From assembly GCA_045809945.1 (NCBI GenBank), contig JBJMWW010000198.1, positions 1 to 9,054 on the forward strand: a stretch of DNA of 9,054 bases, written 5' to 3'. This stretch comes from CADDYX01 sp045809945. GTDB taxonomy: Bacteria > Verrucomicrobiota > Verrucomicrobiia > Chthoniobacterales > UBA10450. The notes under the pieces are model-generated. The model made no database searches and was not told the DNA's origin. It was given only the letters and a program-made list of their open reading frames with translations. Shown one piece after another: positions 1-6,423 of the stretch; position 1 is the first letter of the stretch; each line of letters starts with the position of its first letter. The position numbers and the translations under genes are program-made.

Positions 1-909
1 AGCTGGCTGCTGTTGCGCGGTAAATGCGCGAACTGCGGCTCGCCAATTTCGCGCCGCTACTTCGTGGTCGAACTGCTGACGGGAGTTTTGTTTCTCGTCG
101 TTTGGCTGGAGTTTTGGTGGCCAATCGCCATCGCCTTCTGGGTTTTCGTTTCGCTGCTGATCGTTGCGACCTTTATCGACTTCGAGCATTTCATCATTCC
201 CGACGAGATCACTCTCGGCGGCGTAGCTGCTGGCGTGCTCGCGTCGGTCAGCGCGCCACAGCTGATGGGCACTGATTCGCGCCTCGCGGCGGCGATTCGC
301 TCTGTACTCGCTGCCGTTCTCGGTTACATCCTGCTGTGGCTCGTGCTCGAGCTCGGCAAATGGGCCTTTGGCAGGAAGCGCATTAACCTCGAGGCGCCGA
401 CGCCATTCGTGTGGAAACGGGAGAATGATGACGCGGAATTCGTCGTCGGCGATGAGCGCGGATTGTGGAGCGACTATTTCGCGCGTGAGTCCGATCGCAT
501 GCTGATGAAATGCGAGCACGCAAACATCGACGGTCGCGCGCATAACAACGTAACGCTGGAGTTCCACTACAATCGGCTGACGCTCGATCAGGAAACGCAC
601 AAGCTTGACGAGGTGCATGAAATCTCCGGCAGCGTGACGGCGCTGGTTATTCCGCGCGAAGCGATGGGACGCGGCGACTTGAAATTTCTCGCCGCGATCG
701 GCGCGTTTCTCGGCTGGCGCGGCGTGTTGTTCAGCGTCTTCGGCGGATCGCTGACCGGATCGGTCGTCGGATTGTTGACGCTGATTCTAGGCAAGCGCGT
801 CTGGTCGGCGAAGCTGCCGTTCGGGCCGTATCTCGCCTTCGGCGCGGTCGTCTGGATGTTTGTCGGAGATGCGCTCGTGCGGTGGTATCTCGGGCTGATC
901 AATCCGTGA
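1..909 (+). CDS. Type IV prepilin peptidase (A24 family, PilD/GspO-like), 5' end outside window
   Basis: Inner-membrane aspartic protease that removes the leader peptide of type IV prepilins or type II secretion pseudopilins and usually N-methylates the new N-terminus. The reading frame is open from base 1 (SWLLLRGKC...), so the start and probably the first CxxC pair lie upstream. The second CxxC pair (CANC, bases 25-36) is present. The first catalytic Asp is in IDFEHFIIPD (about bases 175-204), the second in GRGDLKFLAAIGAF (about bases 667-708). The family's C-terminal PFGPYLAFGA stretch is at about 817-846. Several hydrophobic segments are visible. Unusually, about 100 mostly hydrophilic residues (about bases 360-660) lie between the two catalytic Asp motifs, which makes the spacing much longer than in classical PilD. 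The TGA at 907-909 overlaps the GTG of the next gene. The family call is secure; whether it serves pili or type II secretion cannot be told. Confidence 0.93.
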   Translation, partial: SWLLLRGKCANCGSPISRRYFVVELLTGVLFLVVWLEFWWPIAIAFWVFVSLLIVATFIDFEHFIIPDEITLGGVAAGVLASVSAPQLMGTDSRLAAAIRSVLAAVLGYILLWLVLELGKWAFGRKRINLEAPTPFVWKRENDDAEFVVGDERGLWSDYFARESDRMLMKCEHANIDGRAHNNVTLEFHYNRLTLDQETHKLDEVHEISGSVTALVIPREAMGRGDLKFLAAIGAFLGWRGVLFSVFGGSLTGSVVGLLTLILGKRVWSAKLPFGPYLAFGAVVWMFVGDALVRWYLGLINP

Positions 910-1598
910 ACAGCACCGAACACGAGCGCGCCTGCGCCCGGGTCGCGTCTCTCTTTCGCCAGCGTTGGCTGCGGCTATACGTCGGGCGCAAGCTGCGCAC
1001 CGACCCGGTATTCTCCGCGGCGTTCGAGTTGTTTGCCCGCAGCGACGCGCCGATTATCGATCTGGGTTGCGGGGTTGGACTGCTCGCGGCGTATTTGCGC
1101 GAGCGGAATTGCCAACATCCGATTATCGGTATCGACCGTGATGGGCGAAAGATTTCGCTCGCTCGCGAGATGGCGGCGCACGCGAACTATCGCGACGTCG
1201 AGTTTCGAGAGGGCGATCTGACGGAGATCGAGGCGGAGGGCAAAGCAAACGTCGCGCTGGTCGATGTGTTGCATTATTTGCCGGCGGCGCAGCAGCGTTC
1301 GTTGCTGCGAACCGTTGCGGAGTGTGTTTCGTTGGGCGGCATCGTTGCCATTCGGGAAGCGCCGCAAGCGACAACGATTCGTTTCCTGCTCACCTACGCC
1401 GGTGAGCGAATGTCACAGGCGATTTCGTGGAATGTGGCGGCGCCGCTTCAATTTCCGACCGCCATGACAATCTGCGACTCATTCCGAGCCGACGACTACG
1501 AAGCGGAAAAACGCCCGCTCTGGGGACGAACGCCGTTCAATAACCACCTCTTCATTTTCCGGCGCCGCGCGTCCGCAGTCGCGTCGGCCCGGGAATGA
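906..1598 (+). CDS. Class I SAM-dependent methyltransferase
   Basis: Predicted soluble methyltransferase of about 230 residues. SAM-binding motif I is clear (PIIDLGCGVGLL, about residues 49-60). An acidic post-II strand follows (IGIDRDGRKISLAR), then an EGDL loop and a motif IV-like VDVLHYLP. The C-terminal half is short, as in small-molecule O-/C-methyltransferases of the UbiG-like superfamily. I chose GTG at 906 because it forms a GTGA overlap with the stop of the prepilin peptidase, pointing to translational coupling; an in-frame GTG at 882 would add eight residues. No Shine-Dalgarno sequence is seen. The 3' end overlaps the convergent deacetylase by 47 bases. The substrate cannot be read from the sequence. 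It may serve the facing operon, as accessory methyltransferases do in polyene pigment clusters, but co-transcription with the peptidase is what the layout actually shows. Confidence 0.85.
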   Translation: MNSTEHERACARVASLFRQRWLRLYVGRKLRTDPVFSAAFELFARSDAPIIDLGCGVGLLAAYLRERNCQHPIIGIDRDGRKISLAREMAAHANYRDVEFREGDLTEIEAEGKANVALVDVLHYLPAAQQRSLLRTVAECVSLGGIVAIREAPQATTIRFLLTYAGERMSQAISWNVAAPLQFPTAMTICDSFRADDYEAEKRPLWGRTPFNNHLFIFRRRASAVASARE

Positions 1599-2322
1599 CG
1601 CAGCGAAATCCAGCGGTGGTCAACGTCTCGAGAGTCAGTGCGAGCGTTTCAGCGTGTAATCGGTGATGTCCTTCGTGCAGCAGGATGATGGCGCCCGGTC
1701 GCGCTTGCTGCTTTACAGCATTCGCGATTGCTGAGGGCGCTCGGCGGAATGTGTCGAAAGCGCGGACGCTCCAGCCGGTAAGCTGCAAGCCGCGCTGCCG
1801 CAGCACCGGCTCGAGAAAGGGACTCTTCAACCCGGCCGGCGCGCGAAAGAATTGCGCCGCGCGTTCCGGAGTGGAGCGGAGCAACGCGGCGCACCGATCG
1901 ATTTGCAATGCAATCGTTCGGGGACCAGCCATCCATATCGTTCGGCTCGGATGGGAGAAGGTGTGGTTCGCCACTTCGTGTCCGCGCATCAGAATTTCGG
2001 TAACGAGGTGGGGATACCGTTCAGCGCGTGCTCCGATGATGAAGAACGTCGCGCGAGCCTGATGCTGATCGAGCAGGTCGAGAATCTGCGCCGTTTGATC
2101 GGACGGTCCGTCATCAATCGTCAGCCAAACTTCCGATGCGGCAGTTTCGAATGAGCGCATCACCGGCCCCCACCATTGGCAGTTCGGCATGACCGCCGCG
2201 TAAAGGAGCAGCATGTGAGAAACAAAAATCGGCGAGAGCGCGGCTACGATTCCGAACGGATAAAGCAGCACGGCAATGATTGGAGCGACCGCCGTGATCG
2301 CGAAGAGCGCGCTACGCATCAT
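1552..2322 (-). CDS. Membrane-anchored polysaccharide deacetylase (NodB homology domain, CE4)
   Basis: A 256-residue protein with two hydrophobic N-terminal segments (about residues 5-25 and 28-46) and then a NodB-type metal-dependent deacetylase domain. Such enzymes remove N- or O-acetyl groups from carbohydrates such as chitooligosaccharides, peptidoglycan or other glycans. The motifs appear in order: TIDDGP (68-73; catalytic base D70 and metal ligand D71, with Ile where Phe is usual), HTFSH (120-124; metal ligands H120 and H124), RAPAG (160-164) and ILLHEG (213-218; His at 216, with Glu where Asp is common). All key residues are therefore kept. The start is one of two adjacent ATGs, and 11 bases overlap the upstream membrane-protein gene, so this is the last gene of the minus-strand operon. 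The anchor suggests action at the inner membrane or periplasm. The substrate is unknown; the link to an acyltransferase and a halogenase-like flavoprotein favours a glycolipid or pigment-type target over bulk cell wall, by inference. Confidence 0.9.
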   Translation of the reverse strand: MMRSALFAITAVAPIIAVLLYPFGIVAALSPIFVSHMLLLYAAVMPNCQWWGPVMRSFETAASEVWLTIDDGPSDQTAQILDLLDQHQARATFFIIGARAERYPHLVTEILMRGHEVANHTFSHPSRTIWMAGPRTIALQIDRCAALLRSTPERAAQFFRAPAGLKSPFLEPVLRQRGLQLTGWSVRAFDTFRRAPSAIANAVKQQARPGAIILLHEGHHRLHAETLALTLETLTTAGFRCVIPGPTRLRTRGAGK

Positions 2323-2770
2323 GCGGCGACAAAAGCCGAAGGATCAGCGCAGCAGCGAGGTTGGCGGCGCTAACGATAAGCCAAAAATATCCGACCGCTT
2401 CCCAGCCGGGCCGCGACGTGAGCGAGATTGCACACGCGATCGTCTCGGCTCCGATAAGGATGTTTTGCGCACGTGAATTCGACAACCCCCGAAGGGCTCC
2501 CATCGATCGGAGCGCGCGGACGACCAATGAGTTCAAATAAAAAAGCAACAGCCAGCCGAGCCATGTGACGAATAAAAGAGCGATTGTCGCGACAGCATTC
2601 GCGCTGAGCTGCGCGACCAGCGTAAGATAGGTCAGCAAATAGATCGCAAGCCCGACGCAGTACGCTTCCAGCCAGTTGCTCTCGCTCCTTTCGGCGCTGC
2701 CGCCACGCAGCCATGTCCACACACGGAGCAGCGCAAAGTAGTGCCCGACTGACGAATTACCTCGCGACAT
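2312..2770 (-). CDS. Small multi-span membrane protein of unknown function
   Basis: Unrecognised protein of about 152 residues. It has a short polar N-terminus (about 30 residues with several Arg and Ser), then roughly four hydrophobic segments (about residues 34-53, 58-83, 101-115 and 122-145) and a short polar tail. A basic loop rich in Arg (VVRALRSMGALRGLSNSR) follows the second segment. No Cys/His metal motif or enzyme signature is visible. I chose ATG at 2770; a TTG at 2779 would add three residues. Either start overlaps the stop of the acyltransferase gene (14 bases with the ATG), and its own stop overlaps the deacetylase start. Its overlap on both sides argues that it is a real gene acting with its neighbours, perhaps as a membrane partner or transporter subunit of the same pathway; that role is inference. 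Confidence 0.72.
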   Translation of the reverse strand: MSRGNSSVGHYFALLRVWTWLRGGSAERSESNWLEAYCVGLAIYLLTYLTLVAQLSANAVATIALLFVTWLGWLLLFYLNSLVVRALRSMGALRGLSNSRAQNILIGAETIACAISLTSRPGWEAVGYFWLIVSAANLAAALILRLLSPHDA

Positions 2771-3677
2771 TGCGGGCAAATACCGGCGCGAAGCCGAACC
2801 ACTGCGAACAATGCTGCGCGATCGTTTGTTCCAGCACGTTGCACCACTGGGTTACGGCTGGCGCGATATCGTTCTGTCTTTCAACACTGTGACGACAAAC
2901 GCGGATCGGTTCCCGCACGATGATTTCGTAACTACGATATCCACCGCGCACGATGAAAAGCGGGAAGATCGGGACCTCCGCGGCGCGAGCGAGAATGAAC
3001 GGGCCGTTCGGCAACTGCGCACAACGCCCGAATAATCGACCGTCGGTCGGCGCGACATCGCCGACGACGCGATCGCCTTGAATCGAAACGATCTCGCCAC
3101 GGCGCAGCGCGTCGAGCAAACCGAACGAGAGCAGCGCGCCGGCGGTGTTGTAGGCAATGCTGACGCCGCCTTCTCCCATCTCCCTCAACGACGTGCGCAG
3201 ATGTTCCTCCGTCTCGTTGTGCGGTTCCGGCGCGCGAACCATCTGGATTGGCCGATTAAACTTCTGCGCGAAGAGCGCGGCGCCGAGATCGTAATTCCCC
3301 ATGTGGGCCGTGAGCACGATCGCGCCGGGGGCAGCGGCGAGTTGCTCGAGGAATTCCGAGCCGATGATGTGGTAACGAAACTCCGCTTTGGTTAAGCGGT
3401 AAATTGCGCCATCGCTAATCGTCCAGGCGAAGTTGTAGAACGTGCGGAGCGCGCGCAGATAGGTCATGACGCGTGACGATTCTGGAAGAACGACCCTTAG
3501 GTTGGCGATGACCGCGCGCCGCGCCGGCGCGGCGAAGAAAAAGAAGAACAACGTCCAGAAACAGAGCAGGACGAAATGCATGTAGAATGGCGTGTTCAGG
3601 ATTGCCCAATCGAGATACTGCCGCCAGAAAACGCCATGAACGGCGAAGCGGCGCAGCCTGCTACTTTCGCGCCTCAC
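2757..3677 (-). CDS. Lysophospholipid/lipid A-type acyltransferase (LPLAT, LpxL/HtrB-like)
   Basis: Inner-membrane acyltransferase of 306 residues, the usual size for LpxL/HtrB-like enzymes, which move a fatty acyl chain from acyl-ACP to a lipid or glycolipid hydroxyl. A hydrophobic N-terminal segment (about residues 31-50) would anchor it. The catalytic HX4D motif is HMGNYD (125-130), in the context VLTAHMGNYDLGA. The second family block is IQGDRV (199-204), followed by LPNGPFILARAAEVPIFP (222-239), typical of the superfamily. The GTG start at 3677 overlaps the TGA of the upstream flavoprotein (GTGA), showing tight coupling. With no lipid A genes nearby and a halogenase-like enzyme upstream, it may acylate a specialised product, like the acyltransferases of aryl-polyene clusters. 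A housekeeping lipid A late acyltransferase is the alternative. Confidence 0.9.
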   Translation of the reverse strand: MRRESSRLRRFAVHGVFWRQYLDWAILNTPFYMHFVLLCFWTLFFFFFAAPARRAVIANLRVVLPESSRVMTYLRALRTFYNFAWTISDGAIYRLTKAEFRYHIIGSEFLEQLAAAPGAIVLTAHMGNYDLGAALFAQKFNRPIQMVRAPEPHNETEEHLRTSLREMGEGGVSIAYNTAGALLSFGLLDALRRGEIVSIQGDRVVGDVAPTDGRLFGRCAQLPNGPFILARAAEVPIFPLFIVRGGYRSYEIIVREPIRVCRHSVERQNDIAPAVTQWCNVLEQTIAQHCSQWFGFAPVFARNVAR

Positions 3678-5224
3678 AAAGGCGCCGCGGCAGCAGTCGA
3701 TGTTGTGCGGGGCGATGCGCTTACCGGCGCGACGCTGTTGCCGGCAAAGATCAGGCGCAGATTCGTCAGTTCCGCTTTGCCCCAGCGAACCAGGCCGCGC
3801 CGAATCAATTTCCAGACGCGTCGGTCCGGCACGAAGCCGTCGTAGAGTTCGCGCCAGCCGGAATTACGCGCGCCGAAACAGCCGGTGGCAATGCGGCGTT
3901 TCGCGAGCGCGACCAGCCGCCGGTTGTAGAACTTCATCATGCTCGCGACCACGCGACCCGCAGTTCCTTCGAATGGTAAGTGCAAAAACTCCGCCTCGGG
4001 GTTCCGATAAACCGGTGTCACGAGGCCGACGTAATACATTCCCACATCGAGGAGCAGCGCGGCCGACATCAGCTCGGCGTCGCCCATGTAGTAGTACTTG
4101 TCTTTGTACAACGTTTCGAACCAAAGCTGATACGTCACCGGGTATTGCGTGTTGTAGTAGCGCAGCCCGTCCGCAACGTCTTCGCCGCATAGATCGCGCG
4201 CAAGCAGATCGGCGACATAGGAGGAGGTGTAGGAACAGAAGTCGAGGCCCGGGCTGTAAAGCGGATCGATGAAACCGGCCGCGTCTCCAACCACCGCCCA
4301 GCCATCGCCGCATACTTGCGTGCTGGAGTAGGGCATCGCGGAGAAGGCGTGCACATCGCCCTCGATTGATTCTGCGTCGGCGAAAATTTCGCGACCGACC
4401 GGATGGGCGAGGAGGTGATTCCGCAATCGTTCCGATAAGCTGCCAGCTTCCGGCAATTTGAAAATGCGTGAGTCGTAAACCACGCCCGCGCTCACATCGC
4501 CGCCGTGCAGGGGAATGATCCAGCACCACCAGCCGTTGCCCATCAAGTGGTTGGTCGCCCAGCCACGGCTGGTCCGACAGGCGTCGGCGAAATCGGGGAA
4601 ACGCTCCCGCCATTCGTAGCTATCCCAATCTTTTACGCCGCTGAATCGCGCCCAGACCGCGTTGATCGGGTGATCGGTGTTCGCGCGAAAATGGCCGAGC
4701 TTTCGCGGCAAGAATGACGCGCGGCCACTGGCGTCGATCATCCAGCGGCAACGCACAGTTTCCTCGATGTCGTCGTGCAAAATCCTGATCGCTTGTTCCG
4801 CGCCGTTTAGCTCGAACCGCAGAACTTTGGCCGGCCGGCGCAGCTCACAGCCGGCCGCGACCGCTTTGTCGAGCAGATGTTGATCGAGCGTCGAGCGATC
4901 GACCTGGAATGTCGGCAGCCGCGCCTGATACTTCGCGCCAACCTCAACACAATCGTCGAACCGCTGGTCGGGCTGATTGGCGAACCACATCCGCAGGCCT
5001 TGCTTGGCGAGATGATGATGACCGAGGTAATTCGTTAGGCCGAGAATGCGCGTCATGTAGCAACTGCTCAGCTCGGTCGTTGATTCGCCGACCTTGCGAT
5101 CGAACTCTGCGGTCCTCTCGACGATGAGGACGCGCGCAGTCGGATGCTTGCGTTTCAGCATCAGCGCGGTGGCCGCGCCGGAGAACGCGCCGCCGATTAT
5201 AACGACGTCGTAGTCAAACTGCAT
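3674..5224 (-). CDS. FAD-dependent oxidoreductase of the flavin-dependent halogenase family
   Basis: A 516-residue flavoprotein. An N-terminal Rossmann FAD-binding site reads VVIIGGAFSGAATA (7-20). The KVGEST block (44-49) holds the lysine and GES context of flavin-dependent halogenases. WCWIIP (233-238) matches the WxWxIP signature regarded as diagnostic of these halogenases, and GDAAGFIDPLYSPG (313-326) is the FAD pyrophosphate/isoalloxazine block in the halogenase form (FIxPxxSxG). Known members chlorinate or brominate aromatic or carrier-bound substrates using FADH2 from a separate reductase; some relatives act as oxidoreductases. I chose ATG at 5224 because the Rossmann strand begins six residues later; a TTG at 5290 would run into nagA. 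It is the first gene of the four-gene minus-strand operon. The C-terminal half (YYMGDAELMSAALLLD and onward) has no motif I can name. The fold is certain; halogenating activity is plausible but unproven. Confidence 0.85.
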   Translation of the reverse strand: MQFDYDVVIIGGAFSGAATALMLKRKHPTARVLIVERTAEFDRKVGESTTELSSCYMTRILGLTNYLGHHHLAKQGLRMWFANQPDQRFDDCVEVGAKYQARLPTFQVDRSTLDQHLLDKAVAAGCELRRPAKVLRFELNGAEQAIRILHDDIEETVRCRWMIDASGRASFLPRKLGHFRANTDHPINAVWARFSGVKDWDSYEWRERFPDFADACRTSRGWATNHLMGNGWWCWIIPLHGGDVSAGVVYDSRIFKLPEAGSLSERLRNHLLAHPVGREIFADAESIEGDVHAFSAMPYSSTQVCGDGWAVVGDAAGFIDPLYSPGLDFCSYTSSYVADLLARDLCGEDVADGLRYYNTQYPVTYQLWFETLYKDKYYYMGDAELMSAALLLDVGMYYVGLVTPVYRNPEAEFLHLPFEGTAGRVVASMMKFYNRRLVALAKRRIATGCFGARNSGWRELYDGFVPDRRVWKLIRRGLVRWGKAELTNLRLIFAGNSVAPVSASPRTTSTAAAAPL

Positions 5225-5277
5225 CGCAGGGCAAGAATGATGGACTTTGGAGCAGGGGAGCGCAACGCTGCGAGAGA
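5225..5277. promoter_or_regulatory. Divergent intergenic region between halogenase-like gene and nagA
   Basis: This 53-base gap must hold, or overlap with, the promoters of both the four-gene minus-strand operon and nagA. I see no convincing -35/-10 pair on either strand and no clear operator palindrome. A purine-rich GAGAGA directly precedes the nagA ATG but is closer than an ideal Shine-Dalgarno sequence. The assignment rests on gene layout alone. Confidence 0.4.
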
Positions 5278-6423
5278 ATGATCCTGACAAATGCGCGACT
5301 CGTCACGCCCGAGGGCGTGCGCGAATCCGTTGAGATCGAGATCAGCCGCGGCGCGATGGCGGAGGTTCGCGAAGCGCGATCTACATCCGGTGCTGTCGAT
5401 CTGGAGGGCAACTATCTCGCACCGGGATTTATCGATTTGCACATCCATGGCGCGATGGGGCGTGACACGATGGAAGCGACGGAAGAGGCCTTTCGCGCGA
5501 TCTGCGATTATCATGCGGGCGGCGGCACGACTTCGTTGCTGTTGACCACAGCAACTGCGGCGATTGACGAGATCACGCGGGCGTTGAATGCGATCCGCAC
5601 AGCGCGAGATTCGCTGCCGCAACTCGCGGGTGCTCATGTGGAAGGCCCATTCATCTCGGCGCAGCGACCTGGGGCGCAGCGAATCGAATTCATTCGCGAG
5701 CCGGATGACGATTCAACGCGCGAATTGCTTCAGTTCGCAGACGTGATCAATCGCATCACAGTCGCGCCCGAAATTCCCGGAGCAGTGCAATTGATTGAAA
5801 AACTTGCGTCGCGCGGAATCGCAGTGAGCGGTGGACACAGCGATGCGTGGGACGAAGAAGCGCGAGCCGCGTTCGATGCCGGCATGCGGCACGTCACACA
5901 CACGTTCAATTGCATGTCATCGGCGCGGAAGCGGGGACGTGAACGCGTCGCCGGTCTGCTCGAATTCGCGCTGAGCGAACCGGCAATCGTGTGCGAGCTG
6001 ATCGCTGACGGTCATCACGTTTCGAACACGTTGATGACGATGTTGTACCGCGCGAAAGGCGCCAGCGGCATCTGTCTCGTTACCGACGCGACGGCCGGCG
6101 CCGGTTTACCCGACGGCACTGAGTTCGAGCTCGCTGGAAAGCGCTGTGTCATCGACGGCGGCGTTTGTTTGTTAGCCGATCGCAGCGCGCTCGCCGGAAG
6201 CGCGGCGAGGATGATCGATCTGGTGCGGACGATGACGAGTGACGTCGGCGTGCCGGTTCACGAAGCAATTCAAATGGCGACGCGAAATCCCGCGCGAGCC
6301 GCCGGCCTGCCGGGCAAAGGCGAAATCGAAGTCGGCGCGGACGCAGATTTAGTCGTGTTCTCGCCGGACTTCGAGGTGCTGCGGACTTTCAGTCGCGGCG
6401 AAGAGATCTTCAAAGCGAGATAA
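5278..6423 (+). CDS. nagA: N-acetylglucosamine-6-phosphate deacetylase
   Basis: Cytoplasmic amidohydrolase that converts GlcNAc-6-phosphate to glucosamine-6-phosphate and acetate, in amino-sugar use and peptidoglycan recycling. The 381-residue length matches the family. Visible motifs: PGFIDLHIHG with HxH (55-57), HVEGPF with metal-ligand Glu122, GGHSDA with His187, THTFN with His208, IADGHHV (242-248) for substrate binding, and LVTDATAGAG with catalytic Asp270. These correspond to the E131, H195, H216 and D273 sites of the E. coli enzyme. The C-terminal GEIEVGADADLVVF strand is the usual amidohydrolase ending. The ATG at 5278 gives a standard N-terminus. No nagB, nagE or NagC/NagR-type regulator lies next to it. 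The TAA at 6421-6423 overlaps the end of the convergent glycosyltransferase by 14 bases. Confidence 0.94.
   Translation: MILTNARLVTPEGVRESVEIEISRGAMAEVREARSTSGAVDLEGNYLAPGFIDLHIHGAMGRDTMEATEEAFRAICDYHAGGGTTSLLLTTATAAIDEITRALNAIRTARDSLPQLAGAHVEGPFISAQRPGAQRIEFIREPDDDSTRELLQFADVINRITVAPEIPGAVQLIEKLASRGIAVSGGHSDAWDEEARAAFDAGMRHVTHTFNCMSSARKRGRERVAGLLEFALSEPAIVCELIADGHHVSNTLMTMLYRAKGASGICLVTDATAGAGLPDGTEFELAGKRCVIDGGVCLLADRSALAGSAARMIDLVRTMTSDVGVPVHEAIQMATRNPARAAGLPGKGEIEVGADADLVVFSPDFEVLRTFSRGEEIFKAR

Noticed and set aside
975..1367. Minus-strand 130-codon frame opposite the methyltransferase
   Set aside because: It lies wholly within a gene with clear motifs, and its Arg-rich composition is typical of a shadow frame in GC-rich DNA.
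3864..4613. Minus-strand 249-codon Arg-rich frame inside the halogenase-like gene
   Set aside because: It is on the same strand but out of frame with the flavoprotein, has no recognisable domain, and its composition is typical of a frame-shifted shadow.
5225..5290. TTG start at 5290 for the halogenase-like gene
   Set aside because: It would add 22 residues ahead of the Rossmann strand and overlap the start of nagA; ATG 5224 gives the standard family N-terminus.
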